Assembly (NCBI GenBank): GCA_015069695.1 | Contig: JADCRZ010000006.1 | Span: forward strand, 62,001-126,000 | From: Williamsia sp. | Lineage (GTDB): Bacteria; Bacteroidota; Bacteroidia; Chitinophagales; Chitinophagaceae | Length of the DNA stretch: 64,000 nt | Direction: 5' to 3' | In this document: positions 1 through 9,147 of the stretch, piece after piece | Position numbering within the stretch: the stretch's first letter is position 1 | Layout of the letters: each line of letters opens with the position of its first letter | The notes under the pieces: generated by a model | What the model was told of the DNA's origin: nothing | Databases searched by the model: none | What the model saw: the letters and a program-made list of their open reading frames with translations, nothing else | Program-made: the position numbers and the translations under genes

Positions 1-2176
1 CGGTGGCAAAATCCACTTTTGTACCAAAGGAAGAAGCGTTGAAGCTGCCGGCGACTGACAAGTTGTGCAGCACAGACAGGCTGTTGGAGCGGGCATTGGC
101 AACCACCAGATCGGGCTTGCCATCGCCATCCACATCGCCAATGGCCACAGCGCGGGGATCATCGCCTACAGCGAAATCGACCCTGGAGGCAAAGGAAGAT
201 GCATTTACACCGGGTCCTGAAACGTTGCGCATAACGGATACGGTGTTGGCGGAAGCATTGGCAACTACCAGGTCTGTTTTGCCGTCGCCGTCCAGGTCGC
301 CCAGGGCAACGGAATAAGGAAGAGCACCGGAAGGGAAATCCGTTTTTGACCTATAAAAATCAGGTGGAATGCCGGGTCCGGAAGGATTGCTGAAAGTAGC
401 AACAAACGGTCTGGCGGCATAGCCGGTAAGCCCGTTGGTCTTGTTCAGCACGGAGGGGGGCTGGCTGGTAGCACCCGGCGGAACCAACACGGTGAGGCTG
501 GTGGGGGAGCCGGTAATTACAGTGGCTTTCACAGCACCGAAAAAAACCAGGTTGTCTGCAGCCGCCGGCCCAAAGCCGGAGCCGGTGATGGTAACAGCGG
601 TACCTACCGGACCGAGGGCAGGGGTGAATGCATTGATCCGGGGAGCGGAAGAAGAAAAGGGGCGGGCAATCTTTAAGACCGCAATGCCGCTTGAGAGATT
701 TGCGAGTGCTACTTCCGGCATACCATCACCATCCAGATCACCCGTGGCCACATTGATGCCTGTACCTTGGCCGGATAAAAAAGCTGTAGCGGAAGCGCTG
801 ATATTTCCCGGCGTAGACGTATTGCGCAGGATATTAATCCCACCACCGGGGTTTGTCAGGATATCGGGCTTGCCGTCCCCATCTATATCATTCAGCGCAA
901 GGATGTAGGAGCCTGGGCGGCTTTGTAAGGGTACAACCGGGTCAAAAGAAATACTATTTACTACTCCTGTTGTAGAATTGTTGCGCAGTACATTTACAAC
1001 ATCTGGGGCGTTGAGGCCTATGCCTGAGCCTGTGGCTACTATGTCTGACTTGCCATCACCATCTATGTCACCGATCGCAATATTTGCAACGTATTCAAAA
1101 CTTCCAAAAGGTCCAAACGCCGAAAATGAGTTTTCATTAATTTGTCCTGGTACTGACTGGTTACGAAAAACTAAGATAGCGCCTCTTCCGCCGGTATATT
1201 CAAGTGTGTAGGACATTACCAGTTCGGGCTTCCCGTCTCCGTTCAGATCACTGATAGCAATAGAATTGAGTATGCTGTAGGAGACCGGGATCACTGTTGA
1301 GCTACCACCAAAAGGTGGGGAGCCGTTGACGCTTCCATTTCTAAATATCCTCAAACGCTTGAAGTTCCTGCTGAGTATAACCAGGTCAGGCTTGCCATCA
1401 CCGTCTAAATCGCCCACTGCAAGCGAATGCGTTGAAACTATGGAGGATTCAGGCCCGTCTATTGGTCCACCACCTCCAAAAGTCATAAAAGAACCGGCTG
1501 AAATATTACCGGGGGTGGACACATTCTTGTAAACAACCATGAGGTTGAACACAGTTGTTATTATATCCGGTTTGCCATCGCCGGTTACATCACTTACGAC
1601 AAAATTATCGGCACTGCCGTTGTTGCTCGCGATCGTTACAACAGTTACGGCCGGTGCAAACGACGAAGGAGACAGGCTACCGGTTGGTGAAATATTGCGC
1701 AGTACAGCAATATTGCTTCTGTTGCCAACTACCATATCCGGCTTACCGTCGCCGTCTATGTCGCTGAATACGATGTAGGCTGAACCGCCGGCATTATAGG
1801 TTGCTTTAATTTCCAGGAAGTTGTCCGGTGTACCCGTACCAAAAGGATTGGCAAAAGTAACCAGGAAAGGGCTGGATGAGTAAGCAGTAAGATAAGTGGC
1901 CGTATTCAAAACTGAAACAGGTTCATAAGTAGCGCCTGCCGGAACTGTTACTGTCAACGCAGTGGCGGAGGCGCTGGTTACCACAGCCTGTACGGCACCA
2001 AAAGAGACGATGTTGCCGGCAGGAGAAGGATTGAAGCCTGTACCTGTAATGGCAACGGTGGAACCTGCAGGGCCACTGGCAGGATTCAGGGAAATAGTTC
2101 CCTGGGCAGCTACACCGGACGCTGCGAACAGGAGCAGGAGAAAAAGGAGTTTACGGAATGATGATAAACGGGGCAT
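1..2176 (-). CDS. Secreted IPT/TIG and FG-GAP (VCBS) repeat protein, C-terminus outside window
   Basis: The minus frame is open from ATG at 2176 to the left edge (725 codons visible). An upstream in-frame stop lies close before this ATG. The N-terminus is a Sec signal peptide (MPRLSSFRKLLFLLLLF, then AASGVAAQG). It is followed by an IPT/TIG domain (about residues 24-110, with the turn NPASGPAGSTVAITGTGF), then many FG-GAP/VCBS-like units with the calcium-loop core D-x-D-G-D-G-K-P-D. A second IPT/TIG domain follows (about residues 500-590) and then more FG-GAP units. Such proteins form beta-propellers on the cell surface and in this phylum usually end with a T9SS sorting domain, which would lie outside the window. 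The function is unknown; adhesion or glycan binding is only an inference. The repeated plus-strand frames opposite it are shadows. Confidence 0.85.
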   Translation of the reverse strand, partial: MPRLSSFRKLLFLLLLFAASGVAAQGTISLNPASGPAGSTVAITGTGFNPSPAGNIVSFGAVQAVVTSASATALTVTVPAGATYEPVSVLNTATYLTAYSSSPFLVTFANPFGTGTPDNFLEIKATYNAGGSAYIVFSDIDGDGKPDMVVGNRSNIAVLRNISPTGSLSPSSFAPAVTVVTIASNNGSADNFVVSDVTGDGKPDIITTVFNLMVVYKNVSTPGNISAGSFMTFGGGGPIDGPESSIVSTHSLAVGDLDGDGKPDLVILSRNFKRLRIFRNGSVNGSPPFGGSSTVIPVSYSILNSIAISDLNGDGKPELVMSYTLEYTGGRGAILVFRNQSVPGQINENSFSAFGPFGSFEYVANIAIGDIDGDGKSDIVATGSGIGLNAPDVVNVLRNNSTTGVVNSISFDPVVPLQSRPGSYILALNDIDGDGKPDILTNPGGGINILRNTSTPGNISASATAFLSGQGTGINVATGDLDGDGMPEVALANLSSGIAVLKIARPFSSSAPRINAFTPALGPVGTAVTITGSGFGPAAADNLVFFGAVKATVITGSPTSLTVLVPPGATSQPPSVLNKTNGLTGYAARPFVATFSNPSGPGIPPDFYRSKTDFPSGALPYSVALGDLDGDGKTDLVVANASANTVSVMRNVSGPGVNASSFASRVDFAVGDDPRAVAIGDVDGDGKPDLVVANARSNSLSVLHNLSVAGSFNASSFGTKVDFAT

Positions 2177-2849
2177 GCTGGAAATTTTTATAGATCAGTG
2201 AAGCATAAACTTTGTGTGCGCTGTCTCTTCATCATGCGTTTGATGTGCAAATGCATGAGAAAAAATAACAGGCAGATCAAACAGCCTGCTTGCGCTTTTG
2301 CGAACCAACAATAAAATCAGTGGTAATAGTTTTCCGGACAGGAATTGTGCTTCAAATCTAATGTATATTACTTACAGAAAGCTCCCCCAAATTGGGTGAT
2401 TTTGCATTTATCTCTTATCTCCTTGCCACCGTTGAGCCTGCTCACCTGCAAGTTAATCAGGATGCTGAGGTTACAATCCCAATTGTATCCAACCTTACTG
2501 CTTAACAAACCTCTTTGTTCCGTTAAAATTCCGGGATCGGATATTTACCAGGCAAGCACCTTTTGGTATGGTTTATTGGAATGGAACAAACTGAGCTGCC
2601 TTGATGTCCCCTGTGTTCTTGCCCGATCAATAAGGCCCCGTTCGCTCTTTTACTTGCAGGGGCAAGCTAACCGATTTCCCTATCGGAGGGAAGAAACTAT
2701 CCTGCGCAGAATAATCACCTAACACATTAAAAATTTATAACAATCAAATTTTATTCGCAAATTTTTCATTACTCCTAAAATAATATTCAGTTTTTAACAA
2801 ATCATTTTTATTTTCATACAAGGTTTACCAAAAACCTGTCAAAATTAAC
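2177..2849. other. Intergenic region between divergent genes, 673 bases
   Basis: AT-rich spacer between the FG-GAP gene (minus) and the SusC gene (plus). One exact TAnnTTTG match (TAGATTTG, minus strand, 2353-2360) lies about 177 bases before the FG-GAP start codon and is listed separately. The last 100 bases before the SusC gene are very AT-rich and contain no TTTG box on the plus strand. I see no RNA gene or strong hairpin. A 125-codon plus-strand frame at 2345-2722 has no coding character that I recognise. Confidence 0.5.
2353..2360 (-). promoter_or_regulatory. Candidate Bacteroidota -7 box for the FG-GAP gene
   Basis: TAGATTTG on the minus strand matches the TAnnTTTG consensus exactly. 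No TTTG lies at the proper -33 spacing, and the predicted leader would be long (about 170 bases). An 8-mer with six fixed bases occurs by chance about once per 4 kb per strand, so this is weak evidence. Confidence 0.3.
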
Positions 2850-5800
2850 ATGAGAAAAACTGCTTTCAGCCTCGTACTGGCCTTGCTATGCTTTGTCCTG
2901 CCGGGTCAATCACAGGTTGTGACCGTATCCGGCACAATCACAGATGAAAAAGGGATGCCCATCCCCTTTGCCTCTGTTGTTATCAAAGGAAAAACCTCCA
3001 AAGGCTCTACTTCAGACGCCCAGGGTAATTTCAGCATCTCCGCATCAAAAGGAAATGTTTTGGTCGTATCCAGTGTCAGCTTCGCTGCCAAAGAAGTGGC
3101 AGTAGGCTCAAGCGCTACCCTAAACGTTACGCTTGTTCCGCCTGACGACGTACTCTCCAACGTAGTCGTAACAGCCATGGGCATCAAACGCTCCGAGAAA
3201 GCCCTGGGCTATGCGGTGTCTAAAGTTGATCCCAGCGCCATGCTGCAGAAATCCGAGCCTAATATTCTGAATACACTTGCCGGTAAGGTGCCGGGTGTGG
3301 ACATCAGGGCGGGACAGGGCGCGCCAGGCGCAGCTTCCCGTATCCAGATCAGGGGCGTATCTACTTTCAGCGGCGGTGAACCCCTGATCGTAGTGGACGG
3401 CGTTCCTTACAGCAATCCGCAGATCAATACCACCAACCCGTTCAGCGGCGGGGGCACCTATGGCTCCGGGCTGGGAAACCTCGACCCCAACGACATTGAA
3501 TCGATCAATGTATTAAAAGGCGCGGCAGCTGCCTCCCTGTATGGCTCAAGGGCCGCCAACGGCGTACTGCTCATCACCACCAAATCCGGTGCGCCCAAAA
3601 AAGGGGCTAAATCGCTCAACGTAAGCTACCGGGCAGGCTATAGCATCGAGAAAATAGCGGACATACCCGAGTTCCAAAACCTGTACGGTGCAGGCGCCAA
3701 TTTCCGGACCCAGTCTTCCAATGGCTCATGGGGAGCCAAGTTCGGGAAAGGGGTGATTTATGATGCCGCTGGCCTCGTCACCGGCCCCTCTGCTTCCGGC
3801 ATAGATTCTATTCCTGCCACCACCTGGGCAACCATGTATGCATCTTACCCGGAGCTTTTTCCCAACGGGCGCATTGCTTACAAAGCCTATCCCAACAACG
3901 TTTCTTCCCTGTTCAATACCGGCAACCTGATGGAACATTCGATCGGCATGAACGGAGGACAGGGAAACGCGCTCTTTAACGTGACCCTTTCCCGCGTTGA
4001 CCAAAAGGGTTATATCACCAATTCAAGCTATACAAAAAATAACATCAGCGTAGGCGGCCAGACCTCTGTTGGTAAACTGACCATCGGCGCAAGCATCTCC
4101 TATGCCAGGACCAAACAAAAAGGCGGCTTTATCGGTGCGGCGCAGAGCTTTCTTTCCCAATGGGGCCGCACCTATACCATGGCCCGGAACTGGGACATCG
4201 TAGGCTGGCCTTCAGAAGACAGGACAGGAAAGCAAATCGGCTTTAATGACGGGCAGTATACAAATCCCGTATGGGGCGCCTACCACAACGTAATCACTTC
4301 TTATGACGACCGGACGGTGGCCAACGTAAGGGCTTCTTACAAGTTCACCAACAGGTTCAGGATCGACTTTAATGCCGGCGTAAACAACTACGGACTTTTC
4401 AGGGACCAGATCATCGACAAATCTTCTTTGGGAAGTGCCGATAACGCCCTCGGAACAATTACCGAAGTGGTGAACAGGCAACAGGAGATCCAGGGTAAAA
4501 TCATCGCCGTATTCAATCCCAAAATTTTTGACGACTGGAGCCTGGATATAAACGTAGGCAGCGATGTGAATGAAAGAAACACCCGCGCCCAACAGGTATA
4601 CGGCGTTGACTTTGTAATACCGGGCCTCTACAATCTTACCAATACACGCAGACAAACCTTTACTTCCGATAACCGGACAAAAAGAAGGCTGGTAGGCTTC
4701 TTCGGCGATGCCTCGCTGGGATATAAAAATTTTGCCTTCCTGAACATTACCGGAAGAACAGACCTTACTTCTACCCTTCCTTACAAAAACGCACAATATT
4801 TCTATCCCGGCATTTCAGGTTCGCTGGTTTGGTCGGATGCGTTTAAGCTCCGGTCCGACTGGTTCGACTATGGCAAGGTGCGCGCAGGTTATGCGCGGGT
4901 AGGAAATGACGCCGCGCCCCACAACGGCGAACCGATCTTCAATTTGAATGCAGCCGGTTTCCTCGGCCAGCCGCTGGCAACAAGGGGTGGCTCTAGCTAC
5001 GACCCGGAACTGACGCCTGAGTTCACAACAGAGCTGGAACTCGGAACCGATATGCGCTTTTTTAAAGAAAGAATAGGACTGGAACTCACCTGGTACGATA
5101 AAAGATCCACTGATCTTATTTATCCAATCGACCTGCCCCAGACATCCGGCTACAGCTCATTTTATACAAACCTGGGCGAGATCCGCAACACCGGCTGGGA
5201 AGCAGCCCTCAACCTAACACCCATCACTACACGAGATTTTAACTGGGACATAAGAACCGTATTTACAAAGAACAGGAATACGGTAGAGAAATTAATCGCA
5301 GGCCTTACAAGAAGCCAGCTTGGCGGCTATAACTGGATCGAAGCAGGAAAGCCATATGGTTACCTGCGCGGTTCTTCTTCTGCCAGGTCGGCCGATGGAC
5401 AGCTGTTGATCAGCGCCGCATCCGGCATGCCGCTTCTTGATCCCAACCAGGGCATGGTGGGAGACCCTACGGCCGATTACAAGCTGGGCATCACCAATAG
5501 TTTTTCCTACAAGGGAATCCAGTTGAGTGTATTGTGGGATATCACCCAGGGTGGCGACTTCTACTCTGAAACCATCAACAATATGCTGGGCCGGGGCGTA
5601 ACCATGGATACGTATGACAGGGAAAAGAATGCCGTCATTACAGGCATATACGGGAATGCCAGCGCAGTTCCCGGTCCCGACGGACTGAACCATTACACAC
5701 CGCTGCTGGTAGGCGGCAAAACAGTCCCCAACCAAACAAGGGTTACTACCAACGACTTGTTTTTCACCGCGGGTACAGGCGCCAGCTTTGCTACCAATGG

Positions 5801-6080
5801 TGCATTTGAATACGCTGTGTTTGATGGTACGATATACCGGTTAAGAGAAGTTGTGTTGGGTTACAGCCTGCCTTCTTCCCTGGTAAAGAAACTCAGGTTA
5901 ACAAACCTCACCTTATCCCTCAGCGGGCGCAATCTTTGGTTCCTGGCACCCAACATACCAAAGTACACCCATTTTGATCCGGACATCAACTCCGTGGTTG
6001 GCAGCGGCACGCAGGGTGTTGAAACCGGCGGCGCTCCCAGTACCAAAAGATACGGCATCAACTTAAACGTCAATTTCTAA
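2850..6080 (+). CDS. SusC/RagA-family TonB-linked outer membrane protein
   Basis: 1076 residues, a normal SusC length. It has a Sec signal peptide (MRKTAFSLVLALLCFVLPGQSQ), a carboxypeptidase-regulatory-like beta-sandwich (about 23-105), a TonB-dependent plug (about 115-245, with the conserved stretch ending LYGSRAANGVLLITTKSG), then a long beta-barrel ending NLNVNF. It should import an oligomeric nutrient across the outer membrane with the SusD-like lid encoded 23 bases downstream. No STN domain is present, so it is not expected to signal to a FecR anti-sigma. The substrate cannot be told: no degradative enzyme lies in this operon. Confidence 0.95.
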   Translation: MRKTAFSLVLALLCFVLPGQSQVVTVSGTITDEKGMPIPFASVVIKGKTSKGSTSDAQGNFSISASKGNVLVVSSVSFAAKEVAVGSSATLNVTLVPPDDVLSNVVVTAMGIKRSEKALGYAVSKVDPSAMLQKSEPNILNTLAGKVPGVDIRAGQGAPGAASRIQIRGVSTFSGGEPLIVVDGVPYSNPQINTTNPFSGGGTYGSGLGNLDPNDIESINVLKGAAAASLYGSRAANGVLLITTKSGAPKKGAKSLNVSYRAGYSIEKIADIPEFQNLYGAGANFRTQSSNGSWGAKFGKGVIYDAAGLVTGPSASGIDSIPATTWATMYASYPELFPNGRIAYKAYPNNVSSLFNTGNLMEHSIGMNGGQGNALFNVTLSRVDQKGYITNSSYTKNNISVGGQTSVGKLTIGASISYARTKQKGGFIGAAQSFLSQWGRTYTMARNWDIVGWPSEDRTGKQIGFNDGQYTNPVWGAYHNVITSYDDRTVANVRASYKFTNRFRIDFNAGVNNYGLFRDQIIDKSSLGSADNALGTITEVVNRQQEIQGKIIAVFNPKIFDDWSLDINVGSDVNERNTRAQQVYGVDFVIPGLYNLTNTRRQTFTSDNRTKRRLVGFFGDASLGYKNFAFLNITGRTDLTSTLPYKNAQYFYPGISGSLVWSDAFKLRSDWFDYGKVRAGYARVGNDAAPHNGEPIFNLNAAGFLGQPLATRGGSSYDPELTPEFTTELELGTDMRFFKERIGLELTWYDKRSTDLIYPIDLPQTSGYSSFYTNLGEIRNTGWEAALNLTPITTRDFNWDIRTVFTKNRNTVEKLIAGLTRSQLGGYNWIEAGKPYGYLRGSSSARSADGQLLISAASGMPLLDPNQGMVGDPTADYKLGITNSFSYKGIQLSVLWDITQGGDFYSETINNMLGRGVTMDTYDREKNAVITGIYGNASAVPGPDGLNHYTPLLVGGKTVPNQTRVTTNDLFFTAGTGASFATNGAFEYAVFDGTIYRLREVVLGYSLPSSLVKKLRLTNLTLSLSGRNLWFLAPNIPKYTHFDPDINSVVGSGTQGVETGGAPSTKRYGINLNVNF

Positions 6081-6103
6081 CAACCTGCAGCAAAAACCCG
6101 ATT

Positions 6104-7771
6104 ATGAACAGAAAATATCTTATCTATTTTTTTACGGCAGTTTCTGTCCTTATCCTGGCAGGGGCCGGCTGTAAAAAATTCCTGGATGTAAACAAAAACC
6201 TCAACAATCCCACCCCATCCTCGGTGCAGTTGTCGATGGTGTTGAGCGCTGCCGAACGCAACATTTCAGGCAACCTGGCCTTGGGAACCGGGCTGGGCAA
6301 TACCATGGCAGTTTACACGCACCAGGTCACGGGGCGCGTGGGTGCCGACAGGTATGGCGCGGGTTCATCCGGATGGGAGGGCCTGTATGCAGCCATCTCC
6401 AACCTGGATGTGATCATCGCAAGGGGCGCAACTGAAAACCGCTTTGTATATGCGGGCATTGCAAAAATACTGAAAGCATATACTTTCAGCATGCTGGTTG
6501 ATGTATGGGGAGATGTACCTTTTTCAGAGTTTGATAAATTTGGAGCAGGCGTCACACAACCCAAATTTGACAAGGGCATTGAGATCTATCCGCAACTTTT
6601 TAAATTACTGGATGAAGGCGTGGCTGATCTGAATAATACGACCATCAACCCTTCAAAGCCGGGCGCCGACGATTATATCTACAAAGGAAATATCACCAAC
6701 TGGACCAAAGCGGCCAATACAATCAAGCTAAAACTGTATACCCAGGTAAGGCTGGTACAGGATGTAAAAGCACAGGTAACGGCCCTGCTGGCAGCGCCCA
6801 ATTCACTGATCAATTCACAGGCGGAAAGTTTTATGCTGCCTTACGGACCGATCGGCAGCACCGACGACAGGCATCCTGCCTTTGGGGATTACAATGCTAC
6901 CCAACGTGGCGGGCAATTGTTCAGTCCCTGGTTATATGAGATCATGAAAGGAAGAAACGCCAATATTCTGAAGGGCGTTGCAGATCCACGGATTCCTTAT
7001 TATGTCTACAATCAAAAAACAGCCACCGGCTTACCGGAGAACTGCACTGATTACCGCGATGGCGGGTTTATCAGCATTGTGTTTGGATCGACAGGTCCCT
7101 GCCGCGACGGCTCTAACAGCCAGACCTACTCGCTCCTGGGCATTTACCCTGCAGGTGGCCGTTATGATGCAGGCGCCGGCGTAACCATTAACTCCATCGG
7201 CGCACAGAATGCAGGAACAGGCGCGCTTCCCCACCAGTTCCTCACCTATGCCGACAGGTTGTACCTGGAAGCAGAACTGATCAATGCAGGACTGGCGCCG
7301 GGAAATGAAACGGCTGTTTTCGGCAAAGCATTGGATGAGTCGTTTGCCCAGGTGGATTACCTGATTACCAATTACGTTAAGCCAGGTTCTGCAGGCGCTG
7401 CGCAAACTGTTCCTGCCATTGCCACGCTGCCGGCCACTGCTACCTACAAGTCAGGTGTATTGGCAGCATATGAGTCAGCGAATGGAGCCAAGAAGCTGGA
7501 ATACATCATGACCGAAAAATGGATCAACCGGATCGAGAACCCTGTCGATAATTATACCGATTACAGGAGAACAAAATTTCCCGTGTTGTTTGCCCCTGCT
7601 CCGGAAGGAACCGTTACCAGTGTAACCAGTCCGGACGGGAAAGTAACGCCGGTCGCAAACGACAGGAAGTACCCGTGGTCGTTGCCCTTTAGCACCGGCG
7701 AGATTGCGCTGAATGCAAACGCACTGCCGCAAAAAGTACCTGAATCCTATAAAGTATTCTGGCAACCTTAA
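6104..7771 (+). CDS. SusD/RagB-family outer membrane lipoprotein (SusD-like_2 type)
   Basis: 555 residues. The signal peptide ends in a lipobox (ILAGAGC, then KKFLDVNKN), giving a lipid-anchored cysteine. The body fits the SusD-like_2 group: an early NNPTP stretch, then SAAERNISG, a YTFSMLVDVWGDVPFSEF motif, and a C-terminal EYIMTEKWINRIENPVDNYTDYRRTKFP region typical of this group. It should form the lid over the SusC barrel encoded immediately upstream (23-base gap). SusD-like_2 pairs are often found without glycosidases and may take up peptides or small oligomers. That is family knowledge and the substrate here is unknown. Confidence 0.92.
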   Translation: MNRKYLIYFFTAVSVLILAGAGCKKFLDVNKNLNNPTPSSVQLSMVLSAAERNISGNLALGTGLGNTMAVYTHQVTGRVGADRYGAGSSGWEGLYAAISNLDVIIARGATENRFVYAGIAKILKAYTFSMLVDVWGDVPFSEFDKFGAGVTQPKFDKGIEIYPQLFKLLDEGVADLNNTTINPSKPGADDYIYKGNITNWTKAANTIKLKLYTQVRLVQDVKAQVTALLAAPNSLINSQAESFMLPYGPIGSTDDRHPAFGDYNATQRGGQLFSPWLYEIMKGRNANILKGVADPRIPYYVYNQKTATGLPENCTDYRDGGFISIVFGSTGPCRDGSNSQTYSLLGIYPAGGRYDAGAGVTINSIGAQNAGTGALPHQFLTYADRLYLEAELINAGLAPGNETAVFGKALDESFAQVDYLITNYVKPGSAGAAQTVPAIATLPATATYKSGVLAAYESANGAKKLEYIMTEKWINRIENPVDNYTDYRRTKFPVLFAPAPEGTVTSVTSPDGKVTPVANDRKYPWSLPFSTGEIALNANALPQKVPESYKVFWQP

Positions 7772-7801
7772 TCCAACCGCAACAAATTAAAGTAACTGAT
7801 C

Positions 7802-8320
7802 ATGAAACAGAAAAAAATAAACTTACTTACCGCATTTGCTTTCAGCACACTTGCCATATTCTCCGGCTGTTCAAAAGATGATGGTCCGATCCCAAAGAAC
7901 ATCAGCATCGAGGATGTGCCTGCGATTTCAACCAATATTGAAACAGGCGGTACGGCTGCAACCATCACCTTTACGAGCCAGGCTTCTTTTCAGGGTAAAT
8001 TCAAAGTAGCCCTTTTCTTTGCCGGTGCAAAGCCACCCACAAAGGTGGACGTTGTTGTAAGGAAAAATACAGCCAGCGTAAAACAATTCAAAGCAGATGT
8101 TACCGCACTTCCGGCCAGCTTTACCGTAACCGCTGCAGACATTGCAACTTTATTCGGAGCGCCTCTCACGCTGAATGACACGTATGATTTTGCACCGGAT
8201 ATTTGGGTCGGCACAAAAAAATATGAGGCTTTCCCTGCAACCGGCGTAGGTTCCGGACAAGGCATAACAGGCATGTCTTCCATCGGGTTTGGAGAATATG
8301 TGCGTTATTCTGTGAAGTAG
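7802..8320 (+). CDS. Small lipoprotein of a SusCD operon, unknown function
   Basis: 172 residues starting MKQKKINLLTAFAFSTLAIFSGC, a lipoprotein signal peptide with lipobox at FSGC, followed by SKDDG. It lies 30 bases after the SusD-like gene and before a strong hairpin, so it is the third gene of that operon. The mature part (about 150 residues) is rich in beta-prone sequence and may be one immunoglobulin-like domain. I do not recognise the family. By position it could be a surface-exposed accessory binding protein, as SusE/SusF or SGBP proteins are in glycan systems, but no sequence similarity to those is visible to me. Confidence 0.8.
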   Translation: MKQKKINLLTAFAFSTLAIFSGCSKDDGPIPKNISIEDVPAISTNIETGGTAATITFTSQASFQGKFKVALFFAGAKPPTKVDVVVRKNTASVKQFKADVTALPASFTVTAADIATLFGAPLTLNDTYDFAPDIWVGTKKYEAFPATGVGSGQGITGMSSIGFGEYVRYSVK

Positions 8321-8358
8321 CCTGTACTGCATGAGTTAGCAGCCAACCGGTTTTCAAG

Positions 8359-8394
8359 AAAGCGGGTGTATCACGGGGTTGATACACCCGCTTT
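8359..8394 (+). terminator. Perfect 15-bp hairpin after the SusCD operon
   Basis: AAAGCGGGTGTATCA (8359-8373), a 6-base loop, and the exact reverse complement (8380-8394), followed by GTTTCTCT. It lies 38 bases after the last gene of the SusCD operon and before the response-regulator promoter. It is a good candidate intrinsic terminator. Confidence 0.8.
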
Positions 8395-8433
8395 GTTTCT
8401 CTATCTGCCTCTTTCCGGTAAAGAGATCAAGTG

Positions 8434-8441
8434 TACATTTG
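8434..8441 (+). promoter_or_regulatory. Candidate -7 box of the two-component operon
   Basis: TACATTTG is an exact TAnnTTTG match ending 18 bases before the ATG at 8460. It lies inside a longer in-frame extension that begins at 8379, which supports 8460 as the true start. No good -33 TTTG is seen. Confidence 0.45.
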
Positions 8442-8459
8442 AAGCTGAAAGCGTGTCCC

Positions 8460-9146
8460 ATGGCAAGTATCCTTTTACTGGAAGATGATGTTAAGATGGC
8501 GGCGGAATTAAAAACGTTTTTACAGAACCAGGGGCAGGCCTGTGATGTGGTGTATGATGGCCAGGTCTTTTTCAAGCAAACACAGCTGGCCGCTTACGAC
8601 CTGTTTATTCTCGACATCAATGTTCCCCTGCTCAACGGACTGGAGGTCTGCAAAAAGATCAGGGCCAAGGACAACCAGGTTCCGATCCTGATGCTGACGG
8701 CTTACAGCTCCGTGGAAGACAAAGTAGAAGCACTGGAATGGGGAGCCGATGATTACCTGGTAAAGCCGTTCCACCTCGATGAACTGATGGCCCGGGTAAA
8801 AGCCCTGCTGCGCCGCAGCATTACGCCGCAAAAAGAAGCTGACCTGATTTATACGGTTGCGGATCTCGTGATCAATGCCACGGAAATGAGGGTGGAACGG
8901 GCGGGCAAGCTGATTACCTTAACGCCGAAAGAATATAAACTGATCGAGCTGCTGGCATCGGCCAAAGGAAGAACGGTTTCCAAGCAAACCATCGCGGAGC
9001 AGGTATGGGATATCCATTTTGAAACAGGCACCAATACCATTGAAGTGTATATCAACCTGCTCAGGAACAAGGTAGACAAGAATTTCAGTACACCACTCAT
9101 TCATACAAGGCCCGGATACGGCTATTACCTGAAAGACACCAAATAA
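8460..9146 (+). CDS. OmpR/PhoB-family response regulator
   Basis: 228 residues from ATG at 8460. The frame is open to 8379, but the extra 27 residues overlap the terminator of the previous operon and the candidate promoter, and the receiver domain begins at once with MASILLLEDD. Receiver domain (about 1-120): acidic pair E8/D9/D10, phosphoacceptor D52 (in FILDINVP), T80 and K102. A C-terminal winged helix (about 130-226) with the transactivation-loop sequence PKEYKLIELL and a final RPGYGYYLKDTK. It is paired with the kinase gene one base downstream. The tandem CTTAAG operator at 14136-14175 is of the type this family binds, so it may control the nearby metal efflux operon (inference). Confidence 0.95.
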   Translation: MASILLLEDDVKMAAELKTFLQNQGQACDVVYDGQVFFKQTQLAAYDLFILDINVPLLNGLEVCKKIRAKDNQVPILMLTAYSSVEDKVEALEWGADDYLVKPFHLDELMARVKALLRRSITPQKEADLIYTVADLVINATEMRVERAGKLITLTPKEYKLIELLASAKGRTVSKQTIAEQVWDIHFETGTNTIEVYINLLRNKVDKNFSTPLIHTRPGYGYYLKDTK

Positions 9147-9147
9147 G

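Noticed and set aside
2345-2722. Plus-strand frame of 125 codons in the SusC upstream region
   Set aside because: It has no ATG start, no domain and no coding character, and covers an AT-rich promoter-like spacer.
8379-8459. 27-codon extension of the response regulator
   Set aside because: It overlaps the previous operon's terminator and the candidate -7 box, and the receiver domain starts at 8460.
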